In this document: positions 1 to 11,348 of the stretch, in pieces
Layout of the letters: each line of letters opens with the position of its first letter
How positions within the stretch are numbered: position 1 is the first letter of the stretch
NCBI GenBank assembly: GCA_022495005.1
Contig: JAGYXB010002069.1
Span: forward strand, 3,968,001-4,032,000
DNA length: 64,000 nt
DNA from: Rhyacophila brunnea
Lineage: Eukaryota > Arthropoda > Insecta > Trichoptera > Rhyacophilidae
Direction of reading: 5' to 3'
Translations under genes and position numbers: made by a program
The notes under the pieces: generated by a model
What the model saw: the letters and a program-made list of their open reading frames with translations, nothing else
Told to the model about the DNA's origin: nothing
Databases searched by the model: none

Positions 1-754
1 GCCAATGTGCCTAGTTAAAAATTGTAAAAAATCTACTAAACACTCCAAGAAAGATGAGATATCACTTTGCATGTGTTAGTATTATTTATTATTTATAAAA
101 TGCCATTTTAAGATATTGATGAATGTTTATTCAATGCAATTGAATGACAGGAACCATTGGACAGTCAGTCGCCTGTGATTCGCTGAGCTCACTGGTGTCT
201 AATCTCCGAGAAGTCGTAAGTAACCGAGAATCTGTTTCTAACGCAATGGGTCATGACACTAATACGCCATTACAATAAAGGTTATATTACTATAAATTCT
301 CGAAGCTTGTATCGCATAATGGAAACGGATACGTCAATGGTCACGTGACATCTACCTGTACATCTGTGAATGACTTTCATGCACAATTTCTCGTGCGCGC
401 CGGGTATGAAGTGAGTCGTCCATTTAATATGTCATTGCTTAAGACACATTTCCTTTGTTGGTATTTGAGTTAAAAACCACTTTTAACAGATATTTGAGGG
501 AGTGTGCTAAAGTAATAATGTTAGGTGTATGAATATGTAGACTGCTCAAAATAAATATATTGTTGTGACAATGTTGAAATTTTACAAGGAAGTACACAAT
601 CATGAAGGTAGAAGTCAATGAATATGATTTATCTAAATAACAGGTAGTAAAGAATCGGGCTAATTCTACCAGTAATAAGTATACTCCAAAACCTAGAAAC
701 AGTTGACAAGTTTGTAGGTATATTATCTGGGATCGACCATTAGTGGAAAAGGGG
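1..754. other. intronic/flanking DNA with no recognised gene
   Basis: AT-rich sequence downstream (left) of Trim9 exon 1, so probably inside a Trim9 intron. I see no coding region, RNA gene or clear repeat structure before the reverse-transcriptase relic. Confidence 0.5.
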
Positions 755-965
755 GATGTGAAGCAGACTTAAGAAGGTTCACACAGATTGCGAAAAATGC
801 GATGACATGTTTGCTCACTGTATGGAAGGATCGGGGAATTTCAACTGCCATAAAAATGATGCTTGTGCAAATATTAGTGTTCTTTATATTTTTATATGGG
901 GTCGAGTCATGGACCCTAAAGGCAAGGAGGTGGAAGGCAATTGATGCCTTTGAAATGTGAAAGTG
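755..965 (+). pseudogene. decayed non-LTR retrotransposon reverse-transcriptase fragment
   Basis: Read on the plus strand, this stretch gives a fragment typical of the region after the polymerase palm in non-LTR retrotransposons. It contains a run of the type ...LYGVESWTLKA...AIDAFEMW, matching the family pattern Y-G-x-E-x-W-T followed by L/I-x-x-F-E-x-W. It is short, has no start of its own and is flanked by non-coding sequence. It lies in the presumed first intron of Trim9, antisense to that gene. The minus-strand ORF over it is a shadow. Confidence 0.6.
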
Positions 966-1107
966 AATGAAGAACACAATATGGTGACCCAAATATTAAC
1001 AAAATACCTATAACCTCAATTAAGTATACGGAGGCCCATATGACATGAAATTATGCATCACACCCCCTTTTTTGGGCATATTGGTGACTAGATTTTGATG
1101 TGTATAC

Positions 1108-1824
1108 CTTTTGAGTTTTGCAGGCCACTGCTAGCTGCTGTACATCATGGGCAACGTGTCGTTCTTGCAGACAACGGGAGCATGCTGGTTGTCGACATGG
1201 CGTGCAATGGGCAACGAGAGGGGCTCCATTATGTTCAGCGCAAGTCGCAGTGGAGCCCCTTCTCTTAGCAGGACTGAGCGTATGTCTGGAAAGCGGTCCT
1301 CTGGAGGGATGACAAGCCTCCCTACAGCCCTCGCAGTATAAAATTGCACACTGTTCACAATGCACACTTGCAACATTCGGAGGATCGCCTTCGCACATTT
1401 GACAGTTCTGTGCGGACTCATTTTTACCGCACGATTCGCCGAATTTATCAATTATAGTTAGCATAACACGGTACTTCGGAAGATTATTCGCCCCATTCTC
1501 GTCGAAATATACCGGTTTCTGGCACATGGGGCACGCTAGGAACAATGCCGTCGGAGGAAAAACTACCCCGTTGACGGTCGATCCGACGTAACTGCTCGGC
1601 CGAGAGCTGCAAACCACCCCGCTGTCCGTTTCGCTCAGGATGGAGACCTTATCGGCCTCTTGGTAGTCTCCTGAGCTGGAGGACGCGACGCTGTCGGCCT
1701 CGCTCCCGGACACCGGTTGCTGCAATCCGAGGGCGCACGTCAAACATAACGCGTGACCGCAGGGCAAAAGAACTGGTTTCTCGAAAAAATGTTTACACGC
1801 AAAACACCGTAATTCTTCTTCCAT
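1108..1824 (-). CDS. Trim9: TRIM9-like RING/B-box E3 ubiquitin ligase, first coding exon (partial gene)
   Basis: 239 codons from ATG (1822-1824) to a clean donor, AAG|GTATAC, at 1108/1107. The exon ends in phase 0. The open frame beyond the donor is intron. Visible domains are: a split RING with C7, C10, C22, H24, C27, C30 and then C98, C101, the two halves separated by a roughly 65-residue Ser-rich acidic insert; B-box 1 around residues 141-180; and B-box 2 around 194-233. A RING split by a long insert and followed by two B-boxes is the TRIM9/TRIM67 (class I TRIM) layout. The family adds a coiled coil, COS box, FN3 and SPRY domain, which must be encoded by exons left of the window. Family knowledge: a ubiquitin ligase acting in axon guidance and branching downstream of netrin receptors. 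TRIM67 or another class I TRIM is a less likely alternative. No sequence damage is seen. Confidence 0.88.
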
Positions 1825-2977
1825 TTCGAAAGATTACGCACTAATTCGCAGCGGACATTCTGACACACTTTATTTTTGTAACTTACAACGCCGTTTGTAC
1901 ATCTTATAGATTATGGAATGGTTTTACTATAACATCACTTTACTATCGTAACACTGTAAACACAATAATACTACACGAGCAGAGATTCAAAATAGTATCA
2001 AAAGCTGCGCGACGGATTATAAATGGAGGGATTGAATGGTCGTATATTATAAAATATATAAGTACGCTTTACAAAAATCTAAATGACGGAGTTTGAGTAA
2101 TTAAAATTATTTTAATAGCTACACAAAACATAAATCACAAAGGGCAGGTCAGCGACCCTCGCCGTCAAACAGCACGAATAAATTTTTACTCAAATTGAAT
2201 TTCAATATTGCCAGCCCCAAATTTTCTGCCAAACGATGTATCTTTGCATAAGCATCTACCTACTATTATTGCCCAACATTCTAAAAATAGATTGAACTAG
2301 AAAAATATTATTATGCAAAGATGGTTTATTTATACCAATGTTTGATCGGTTATTAACTGACGTTTATCAATGAAAGTTCATATACCTAATTATTTTGAAC
2401 ATAATATTTTCGTACTTATTGCATTTTTAATATTTATTGTGATTTTATATGAAACATTGATCAACTACCTACTAATGAAATTGAATGTAAATTATCTATT
2501 AAAAATGAAATTTAAAAAATTCACGAACATATTTTACGTAGGTACAGTATAAAACTATAGTCATAAAATTAAATTATTTCGACTATCGTATTTTCATATT
2601 ATAAAGGTAAACTATGTGTGAATATTTTTAAAGTGGCATCACTAAGTTTAAAAAAAAGCAATGTTTATGTTCTGTACTGTGTTTCTGTAGCGCCCAGTGG
2701 ATGACAGATCGAAAGAAAGTTTTTTCATTTTCATTTTAGCCACTTCGGCGCAATGGATTCGTAATTTTACATCGTGTTTTCTGAATATCCACGGATTTAA
2801 TTATTAGGGTAAGCATCATCGTCATTTATTCATACACAAATTTGTGATATTATACCAATACCCGGCACAAGGAAAACGCGTAGAAAAGTTAACATCTATG
2901 AATGATTATAACACTGTGTATATTGTTGTAATTTGTAAATTTTCAAGCTAAGTATATAATTTACCCTATTTTATTTT
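1825..2977. other. intergenic DNA upstream of Trim9
   Basis: Contains the presumed 5' UTR and promoter of Trim9 (right of 1824, read leftward) and then AT-rich DNA. No gene is recognised. A 60-codon open frame at 2370-2552 is low-complexity AT-rich sequence and is not supported. Confidence 0.45.
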
Positions 2978-3285
2978 GGTAAATGTGCCGCAGAGGTGGA
3001 CATGAGATTTTACAACTTTCTTTTTAGACCAAACCAAACCTAACTCAACATAACCTAACCTAACCTACCCCAACCTAATGTTATTACCTCATATCTTATA
3101 ATCTTAGTTTGTGATAATAGTGTATCAAAATGTTTGAAAATTTCAAATTTTCAATTAACGATTACTGAATCGAAAAGCCGATGCGCCGACAGAAAAAGGT
3201 ATTTGTTATAATTGTCTACATGGAATAAACTGTTTTCATAAAAAAAAATATAAAACCTTGTGTCCACCTCTGCGGCACAATTACC
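2978..3285. mobile_element. MITE family F, copy 1 (308 bp, 8-bp duplication)
   Basis: Terminal inverted repeats: GGTAAATGTGCCGCAGAGG at the left and its complement ending ...CGGCACAATTACC at the right. The outer arms pair over about 25 bases. The flanks are TTTATTTT on both sides, an apparent 8-bp target duplication, although low-complexity. The interior carries AACCTAACC-type runs. A second copy lies at 15502-15798. No coding capacity. An 8-bp duplication suggests hAT-type mobilisation. Confidence 0.8.
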
Positions 3286-3528
3286 TTTATTTTTTTCAAT
3301 TTACCTTATTTAATTATCCTATAGGTGATAAAAATTGATAAACGGTTTGAAATAATAAATTTATTAAAAAAAAAAAAACAATCTACTTTTTTTATAGGTT
3401 ACAGTAGGTAGTTAGGTTGTTTGGGTATTGGTTTATTTTCAGGTCTTAAATGACTATAGCCACAAAACTATACGTTAAACTTTCTGTTATCTTCAATACT
3501 AAAGTGATACTAAAACATTAGATACAAC

Positions 3529-4855
3529 CACTGGCGGCTTCCTCTATAGGTCATTCGGTCATTGACCTGCCAAAATAAATACCTTACAATTGACATAATA
3601 ATATTAATAATATGTGCAATGTCATATATAATAATATTAATAATAATCGGTGGATTTGAAATTATAGGGCGCGCGATATTGTGTCAACCCAGTCTATTGG
3701 GCTTTTTTTTGTTTGGGCGATAATTCCCCGAACAAAAATATTGTGTTCGCCGGCAGTCTGAAAATTGACCCAAATTGAATATTTTTATAAAATTTTCTCT
3801 CTCGTTTCTCATACATAAGACAGAGATCGATATAACACAAAATACGAGATCGAAGCTTGTAACGGTGCGTGAATTACTGTAATGTCGGCAATGCCCGAGT
3901 GTGAGACAAAAGATTTTTTCACCTAATTAAATGAAACAGAATGATAACACTGACTAGATAATTGGTCTCAAGACGCAACTGTGTATGCGGTTCGGATTCG
4001 TTGACAGGTTTTGACGAATGCCTTTGGTTATTTTAATAATATATAAGGAGTTTTGGTGATTTATAACATTTTTGTGAAGCAGTTAGTACGCACGCAGTAG
4101 CAATTGAAGTCTGTGATACAATTATAATGGAAATGGAAGCACGATTTGCATCCAACGATCATCTCATTATATCCGATTTGTTCAATAAAGAAAATTACAC
4201 TGATTTTAAAAATAATTTTCCCACACGTCAAGTAAATTTGGTAAAACTGTTAGAAGAAATAAACATAATCAAGTTAAAAATGAATTATTGGTGTTTTATC
4301 AACGAGATGATTTGCATGGCGCTATTAGTGCAGTTTCTCTTCTACATTTTTTACTCAGCAATAATTTCAACGAAACATTTTCCGAGTCGATCAAAGTTCT
4401 CCAATTTATTTGCGTCATACCAATGACAACAGTTGAAAGTGAAAGATGTTTTTCCACTCTCAAAAGAATAAAAACCTTTCTACGCAATAGGGCCAGGATA
4501 GACTGACCGCTCTTGCAATGCTCAGTATTGAAAAAAAATATGTAGGAAAAATAGACAATTTTTATAATCGTGTGATTGATGATTTTTCAAAAAGCAAAGA
4601 AAGAAAAGTGGACCTGATTTACAAAAAATTATAACGCGTTGTGTGCAATTTCGGTTAACGATGGGTTGGCGTTATGAAAAACGGACATTTTTTGAAGGGT
4701 TAGTAGGTACCGACCTATAACAATTTCTAGCACTTATACTATAATGTATAAAAAGTCAATTTGCAATACGTCTTTTCAGTATACAACGAAAAGGCAAATT
4801 AAAATAATATATTCAAAATTGACCTGCTAGGTTTTTCCGGATTAAGCCGCCAATG
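3529..4855 (+). mobile_element. hAT-type DNA transposon, internally deleted
   Basis: The left end starts CACTGGCGGCTTCCTCTA and the right end is ...TTAAGCCGCCAATG. The ends form imperfect inverted repeats of about 12 bp, followed by related GACCTGC subterminal words. The interior carries the C-terminal part of a hAT transposase. The left terminus closely resembles that of the nested element starting at 61341 (CAGCGGCGGCTCCTCTA), so the two belong to one family. I could not find a convincing 8-bp duplication here (gatacaac versus gtgaatgc). Confidence 0.65.
4127..4634 (+). pseudogene. hAT transposase C-terminal remnant (hATC dimerisation domain)
   Basis: An ATG-initiated frame from 4127 runs for about 50 residues. 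The reading then moves to another frame, where the diagnostic hATC stretch appears (pattern TVESERCFSTLKRIKTFLRN, about 4420-4495). After a stop near 4502 it continues as ...LTALAMLSIEKKY... to a natural-looking stop at about 4634. The stretch around SERxFSxLKRIKTxLRN is the conserved dimerisation helix of hAT transposases, especially the ZMYM1-like group. The N-terminal zinc finger and the catalytic acidic residues are missing, and at least one frameshift and one stop are present, so it cannot encode an active enzyme. Confidence 0.75.
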
Positions 4856-5129
4856 GTGAATGCATTGATTTATTCACTCTTTTTTTTTTTAATTTCAAGC
4901 AAATAGACAAGTATAACAACAAAATTATCGTTCCTAAACAAATTTGCTTCAAATTTCAACATTATGATTTCACTCTTTTATTTCATTTTTTCACGAGATA
5001 GCCAGCGCTCACAATAGTATAGAAGTGAGTTATTATAAAATGAGTCTTCATACTTTCAGACAGGTTTGCAAACAATCTTTTATAGACTGTTTTTATGTAG
5101 TTTATAACTAGCGGCCATTTATAAACTAT

Positions 5130-6497
5130 TTATATTATTATTATTATTATTAAACTGGCGCTAGGGGCCGTTCAGGTCCATGGCCGACTGCACAACGTTT
5201 TTCCAGGCATCTCTGTCCAGCGCTCTCTCTTACCAGTTGACTATCCCCAGCCTTTCCGCATCCCTTTGAATGTTGTCCGCCCATCTCCGTCGAGGGCGGC
5301 CAAGAGGTCGAGTGCCAGCTGGTGTGCCTTTGTAAATCCTATAGAGAGTTCTAGATCTTTCAGATCGTACAACGTGGCCCGCCCATCTGAGCCTTCTTGA
5401 CCTCAGAATATTAGTGATTCTAGGTTGGTATCGGTCGAAGAGCTCAGCGTTTGTGCGGATGCGCCACCGGTGGTTCTCATTGACGGGTCCAAGTATTCTC
5501 CGGAGGATTCTGTTTTCAAACACTTGGAGCGCCTTTTCTTGTTTTTCTGTTAAACCCCACGTTTCACATCCATACATGACGATTGGCTTGATGACCACGT
5601 TATACACCCGGAATTTCGTTTTGATGGACAGCATTTTGGACCTGAACAGACGACTCAGCGCGAAGTACGCTGCATTTCCACTTCTCAGTCGGTCAGAGAG
5701 CTCTAGGGACATTTCATTTTTAGAGGTAATGTTGGAGCCCAAGTACTTGAAGAGAGAGGTTCTCTCGAACGAGGAGTTTCTTATTCCAATGTTTCCAGAG
5801 GGTTCAATGCCTCTTGTCATTTTCAAATACTTGGTCTTTCCCACATTTACTCGTAGATTCAACCTTTTCGCTGTGTCCTCCAGAGGAGTGAAAATATCTC
5901 TGACTTCTTCTTCAGATTCTCCGAGCACCACCAAATCATCTGCGTAGCCCAATATTTTATGGGACCCATTCAGGGTAACTCCACCTTCTGCTTTCAGAGC
6001 TTCTCTAACGGCTTTCTCTAAAGCTAAGTTGAACAGCATTGGTGATAAGGAGTCGCCTTGTTTTAGTCCTGCTGTCACCTTAAAAGATTCTGATATACTA
6101 CCTTGCATATGAATTCTACTTCTGGATCCGTCCATGCATACTTTTATTATATTTATAAGTTTTGACGGTATTTCAAATTCTTTCAATATATTCCAGAGAG
6201 CTTCTCTATCAATAGAGTCATATGCGGTTTTAAAATCTACAAAGAGACAGTGTACATCTTGGGCGTATTCCCATTTCTTTTCAAAGATTTGGCGCAGTGT
6301 AAAGATTTGATCGGTAGTACTGCGGTTTCGTCTAAAGCCGCATTGGTAGTCACCAAGAATGTTTTCGGCATATGGTAGAATTCTTTCGAGAATAATGTTC
6401 GACAGAACTTTGTATGCAGTAGGAAGAAGAGAGATGCCACGGTAGTTTGCACAGTTGAGTTTGTCCCCTTTCTTGAAGATAGGACAGACCAGTGATT
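5130..6497 (-). mobile_element. 5'-truncated non-LTR retrotransposon with 15-bp target duplication
   Basis: The insert is bounded by identical 15-bp sequences (ccatttataaactat) at 5115-5129 and 6498-6512, the hallmark of target-primed reverse transcription. Its 3' end, at the left in minus orientation, is an (AAT)n simple repeat at about 5130-5152, the kind of short-repeat tail used by RTE-like elements. Only the reverse-transcriptase region and a short 3' UTR remain. The endonuclease and any ORF1 are lost by 5' truncation. Confidence 0.88.
5161..6497 (-). pseudogene. non-LTR retrotransposon reverse transcriptase, 5'-truncated, one internal stop
   Basis: The frame opens at the truncation point, so the apparent ATG (6499-6501) is created partly by the target duplication and is not the original start. 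It shows reverse-transcriptase core motifs in order: PIFKKGDK...NYRGISLL, GFRRNRSTTDQ, FVDFKTAYDSIDR, GLKQGDSLSP, and the catalytic GYADDLVV box. The usual C-terminal region with a WAGHVVR-type motif follows. A TAA at 5230-5232 interrupts the frame after ...IVNW. The same frame then continues for 22 codons (ERALDRDAWKNVVQSAM...) to a TAG at 5161-5163, so the TAA looks like a recent nonsense change near the true C terminus. Clade is uncertain: RTE-like or a related clade. The antisense frame at 5414-5947 is a shadow. Confidence 0.88.
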
Positions 6498-6512
6498 CCA
6501 TTTATAAACTAT

Positions 6513-6968
6513 GCATTCCCAAATTGCAAACCTGTGTTGTGTTAAACTTTTCGCGCCTCCCTTTGCAACACTCCGCACCTCCCAGTTTGGAAATCGCTGT
6601 CATAATCCCTTCAGCTTAAAACAGACCTTATTCCTGATTGATTAGGATGATTTTTGAAAGAAATGCAGATTCTAATACTTTAGATGTATATCAATACTTG
6701 TTGAAAATACACCACACAAACTTGCCATCTTCCTTTTTTATCAATTGATATAGACTTTTGAGTGTAGTACTGACCTGGAAAACACAGATGCCATTTACCA
6801 ATCACAGTGTAATACATAATTTGAAGATCCTCTGCCATTGGCAATACCAGAAAAATAGGAATGTTTTTTAGCTACAAATCTAGTCACTTACTTTACCTGA
6901 TACGAAGATAACGCTCTAGCATTGGACAAAACGAGATCAAGCTACTTTCTTCTGTCTGATGCTTCCTG
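6513..6968. other. intergenic DNA, possible old hAT end
   Basis: No gene. The word CCTCCCAGTTTGGAAATCGCTG at about 6570-6598, on the reverse strand, resembles the outer end of hAT elements (CAGCGATTTCCAAACTGGG). I could not find its left partner. Confidence 0.3.
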
Positions 6969-7370
6969 TCATTCAAGACCAATATAGTGCGGAGATCGTT
7001 TTTCACCACTGCAGGGTAAGGGTGGGTCAGCAACGCAATCTTTATACCATGTCACTTGGGTACTGAGTGTTGCATTCTCTGACAGCATCCGAAAAACATG
7101 TCCAAACCACTTAAAGCGTCTCGTGAGTACTTCAATCACCGATGGATGATGCCTTCCACTCACGAGTTCGAATGTTTGTTACACGGTTGTACCAATGAAA
7201 CCCTAATATCTGATGGAGAGGTCAATTGGAAAAGCTCAAAAGTGGAGACCTTTGGAGCCCGGTAAGATACTGTCCCACAGCCATACAGGAGCACAGCATT
7301 TACCATTGTTCTGTGGCAAAGGGTGAATGGATGTAGGCTGTGGAGATGACATAAATACTGCACACCAAAC
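6969..7370 (-). pseudogene. reverse-transcriptase C-terminal relic
   Basis: Two frames on the minus strand together give the post-palm part of a non-LTR reverse transcriptase. They contain a ...VNAVLLYGCGT... stretch, then ...HPSVIEVLTRRFKWFGHVFRM... and a tail with a Cys-containing ...DCVADPPLPC... segment. The ...IEVLTRRxKWFGHV pattern is shared with the fragment at 62245-62548, so both derive from one retrotransposon family. Frames are broken and no palm domain remains. Confidence 0.6.
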
Positions 7371-7512
7371 TGTGTCAGTCATACTTATTTATGGTATTGT
7401 AGTTTTTAAAATTCAATTAAATTAAATTCAAGCAAACCATAATAGATAAAAAATATAAAATTATGTCATGAAATCACTACAAATTTCTTCCAATAAGATA
7501 TTCTTAGATACA

Positions 7513-7890
7513 TCGATACCTCAGTTCAATAAGGGAACAACTCATAAAACCTTGTTCCAAGATAATGGCGTTTTAATTTTTTGCAGTAATTCTCATTTTA
7601 ATGCCTTGATTTCGATGAAAGTGTATGTTTTTTTATATTTAATTTAGTGGAATTCATCAATGCACAATGAAATTGTACATTTTAATAAAGAATTAACCAA
7701 TAAATTTGATTATATAACGGAATTACTGATTAATCTCGGAAAGGGTTATTCCATTTTATGACACATTAAAGAAATTTTTGATTATTTTTTTTTGTTGAAT
7801 TATAAAGAGAAGATTATTCTACATCGAATGGCATTCTTAACTCAAAACCTTTAAATTATGAGTTGTTCCCCTATTGAACTGTGGTATCGA
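7513..7890. mobile_element. MITE with about 35-bp inverted ends
   Basis: The left end TCGATACCTCAGTTCAATAA pairs with the right end, which reads ...CTATTGAACTGTGGTATCGA. Pairing extends inward through GGGAACAACTCATAA / TTATGAGTTGTTCCC. The 378-bp interior is AT-rich and non-coding. The superfamily is not clear, because the flanks show only a weak possible duplication. Confidence 0.7.
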
Positions 7891-8734
7891 CATGTATTAC
7901 ATCCCCAAGACTTTGATTAGTTGTTTATTCTCCCAAGGTGCAGAACCAAACTGCCACTGGTAATGCCAATTGGGAGGGCGATAACTATGTTCAACCAATT
8001 TGCTTCGGGTGTTGATATATTCCACTTGCGAGAGGGCGAGTTAGGTGGACACTATTTTATAAATTCTTAAAATAAGGCCTCCTTAACAAACTCGGTGTAC
8101 TTCTTTGAACTACTATATATGCATAATTGTATTGACACTGCTTTTGTATGTTTATATTATTTTCTCTTTTTATATTTTCATTTTTATCGCTTTTATTACT
8201 TTTTTTTCCTATTTTTTATAATAATGTTTCACGTCTTGTTGTGAACGTCTTAAACTTATAATTTGATATGTCCACAATATGCTAAAAATAAATAAATTGA
8301 ATTGTTCTATTAACTACTGATTAAATCTTGGAAATCCACCATAGGTTAGTGATTAAATTTCAGTACAATATGTTATATCCCATATTCATGCGAAAAAAAT
8401 TGTCTCAATGGCTCCATATGGATTTCCATGACTACTTGAATAATGCCGGAAGAAACATCTTCTAAATAAAATAAGAGAGGCCAGGGTCCACATCGGATTT
8501 AGTGACAAAAGAGGAAAAGAGAAAAAATAAAAACTTTAAAATCATTGATGTAGGCATGTATTTTATAATCTATTTTCATAATATGATTTTGATAATTAGG
8601 TATTAATATATTCGTCACTAGAAATTTATTTACAAACAATTGAAATGGACGTTGTATATTTTACTTTTAATTAAGTATGATATCAAATTGAATTCAACAT
8701 TAAGTGCCTTTCCATCTATAAAATTAATTCTTTA

Positions 8735-9315
8735 TAATGTTGATAATGGCACCGACACTCAAATCGAGTGGGTCAACAACTACATCTATCTCGGACAACG
8801 AAAATCAATTGACGGGGTGGGGTGATATGTATGACGAGATTGCTCGCAAAACCAAATTGGCATCGAGTGCATTTGGGCGACTGAATAGCATCTTCAAAAG
8901 TGGCCTCCCACTGTGTTGGAAATGTGAAGTGTTCAAACAATATGTGCTACCAACGCTCTCATATGAGTGTGAAACATTGACTTTTAACGTAAGAGAAATC
9001 CAAAAATTATGAGTAGCGCAACATGACATGGAAAGGTACATGTTGGGAGTACGCAATGTGATAGAGGTCGCTAAAAAGATGAAATGGCAATGGTTTGGAC
9101 ATGTAGTTTGGCAAGTAGACAACTGCTGGGCAATGCAGACATACAGTGGTACCCTAGAGACACTAAATGTCCACAGAATCACCCTTAAACCCGCTGGATG
9201 GACGGACTTATAAAGTTCGATGGACGTAAGCGGCAGCGAAGAAATAGGGACCGAAAAGAGTGATGGGAGCTAGAGGAGGCCATCATCCAGCAGTTGATTA
9301 GTCCTGGCTGATAAT
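8735..9315 (+). pseudogene. RTE-type reverse-transcriptase 3' region, frameshifted
   Basis: Overlapping frames give the classic C-terminal half of RTE-like polymerases in order: EWVNNYIYLG..., then a ...[15 protein letters not shown]... segment, VFKQYVLPTLSYECETLT, MERYMLGVRN, KWQWFGHVV, WTDLIKF, and finally WELEEAIIQQL. This order and these words are characteristic of the family. Several frameshifts and stops (for example near 9012 and 9212) make it a dead copy. It lacks the palm and endonuclease. Related pieces occur at 13301-13580, 14590-14785 and 48734-49064. Confidence 0.8.
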
Positions 9316-10298
9316 GAATGTTGGTCAAGTAGGTGTAGGTAAATGTATCCTGATTTTTTTCTGCCAGTGTTTAGTTTAACAACCCTTCAGGACAAATACA
9401 TAATTATATTATTTTTTGCGTACCTACTATATGTACATAGTATGAGGATCAAAATTACAGTACAATATCAGTTAAATCAAAAATAAAAGTTTAATCAGCA
9501 GTTTGGGAAATCAGTAACATGTCAATTCCAAATATATGGGTACATAATTTTTTTCTAGATTGTTTTTGCTATGGTGGCTGAAATATTTATATCAGATGAA
9601 ATAAAAATTTTGAAATACATACTGCTTTCCATGTGGGTTTGCAACACTGTGATTTAATTTTTAAATATTGACATGTACAAATTATATTAATTGAACTGGC
9701 TTTATGTGGTAGAACTCCATTATAATGGTAATGAAACAAAGTTTTTTTTTGATAAGAATTAACAATAATAACTTTGTTTCAAAACCATGATGTACAATAT
9801 TAATTAAATAGAATATATTATAAAAAAAAACAATTTAGGGAAATGCTCAAATATCCTGAGAATGATGTTTAATATTAATTCAATACAAAATAATATTTCT
9901 TTAACAAAGTGAAATAATAAAAATGTAGACAAAATCAATGTTATCAATCACCTACATGTTGAATGTTATATTTGATGTAGGTAAACTCTCTTAGCATGTC
10001 TGGCCGAACTGCATAGAATGTCGATATTAAGTTAATGCGGCATTTTAGTCATGAAATGATCTAGAGATGCAAACGAATGCAGTGTGAAAATACACGAATT
10101 ATGTGATTTATTTATGTCCACATTTCATTTAGATGTTCGCTATGAAAATAATAAGTGTCTCGAAAACTTGCAAACTTCTGTTTCACTACTTTATCCTTTT
10201 AAATCGAAATAACGTTGAAATCCAATATCAAAATAGAATGAAAGATGCGAAAATCTGAGCATTCTGCAATCAAAACTGTTCTGACATTTTTTTAAATT

Positions 10299-10342
10299 AT
10301 CATGGCCTGATTATTAAAATATTTTAATAATCAGGCCATGAT
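10299..10342. repeat. 44-bp perfect palindrome
   Basis: The 20-base half CATGGCCTGATTATTAAAAT is followed immediately, with no loop, by its exact complement. The match extends two more bases on each side. Confidence 0.95.
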
Positions 10343-10518
10343 TGATTTTAAATACAAAAACTGATTGCCAATAGTAACTCAATTTAGAAAGCGCTTCAGA
10401 GAGTATTGTAAGAACCACTATTTTAAATTTGCAGATGCATGTTCGATTCCTGCTGGGTGTCTTATTTATTTTTCAAAAAAAGATTTTTTGTATTGGTTAT
10501 ATGTGTCGCTGAGTTTCA

Positions 10519-10614
10519 AAACCCGCTATAACACTTTTTCATTATGTTTAGAAAATCAATAAAAACTTTTTGAACTAAAAAGGTTTTTGAATGTTTCAGT
10601 AGTGTTATAGCGGG
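10519..10614. repeat. short element with 15-bp perfect inverted ends
   Basis: ACCCGCTATAACACT at the left and AGTGTTATAGCGGGT at the right enclose about 65 bp of AT-rich DNA. A related word, AGTGTTACAGCGGAT, appears near 10747. Probably a tiny MITE or a fragment of a larger one. Confidence 0.6.
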
Positions 10615-11081
10615 TATTGATAGACGCATTGATTTTGTATCATAAATGACAGTTAATCGTAGCGGATTTTGAAAGAGGCGATAAAATTTTCATGTAGAGA
10701 TTTTAATAACGAATCCATCGATATATATATCTTAATTATTTCAAAATAGTGTTACAGCGGATTACCTTAATTACCAACCGACGTCACGGATCACTCCAAG
10801 ATTTTTTGTTTGAAATTATGTATGTTCAATAAAAAGAATGTCACATTCTTAAATCTTGTGAATTATTCGTGGAATAAAAAAAATTGTTATAAATGATTAG
10901 TTGAATAAAAGGATGCACCACGGATACGATATACCTAGTGTCATCTCAGTTTTATTGGCATGAAAATTAATAATAATTATGGAGTGTATTTTCACAATCT
11001 AGTAATATTAAGGCGTATTTAGTGTTTGCATATATAATCGGAATAGTCAGAAACAAGGAAATGGCATAAAAACTGTAGGTA

Positions 11082-11087
11082 TTTATT
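11082..11087 (-). terminator. candidate poly(A) signal of Uch-L5
   Basis: AATAAA on the minus strand, about 260 bp past the Uch-L5 stop codon. It is the nearest canonical hexamer I noticed. Use is unproven. Confidence 0.3.
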
Positions 11088-11348
11088 TAATTTATGGATA
11101 AAATATGACAGCTATCAGACTTGTTTCATTCCTTAGGTTACCCATTGCGCACAATCTAAACACTAATCAGTCATCAATGGCTAATTAGTGTTTAGTGACA
11201 TTCTATGGACTTCGACCTTTAGCTTTCGCAATTTTATAAAAAAATATTTGAATTTTTCATCCAAGTGGAATATTATAACGATAGACTCAGATACATTGTT
11301 TCATTATTAAAGAAATTCCAGTCGATGATAGTTTCACATGATGCATTT

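Larger units (their letters stand above)
9316..11081. other. intergenic DNA with two small inverted repeats
   Basis: No gene is recognised. It contains a 44-bp perfect palindrome at 10299-10342 and a 96-bp unit bounded by ACCCGCTATAACACT and its complement at 10519-10614. The 65-codon frame at 10365 is not supported. Confidence 0.45.

Noticed and set aside
1118..1451. Several open frames on both strands inside the Trim9 exon
   Set aside because: They overlap a clearly conserved RING/B-box coding exon and show no domain of their own; shadows of GC-richer coding DNA.
2990..3080. AACCTAACC runs as possible telomeric repeat (also near 15550, 22490, 31790)
   Set aside because: Insect telomeres are TTAGG arrays. 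These short irregular runs occur at fixed positions inside MITE families F and C, so they are element sequence.
5414..5947. 177-codon plus-strand open frame
   Set aside because: Exactly antisense to the reverse-transcriptase coding sequence; no recognisable motif.
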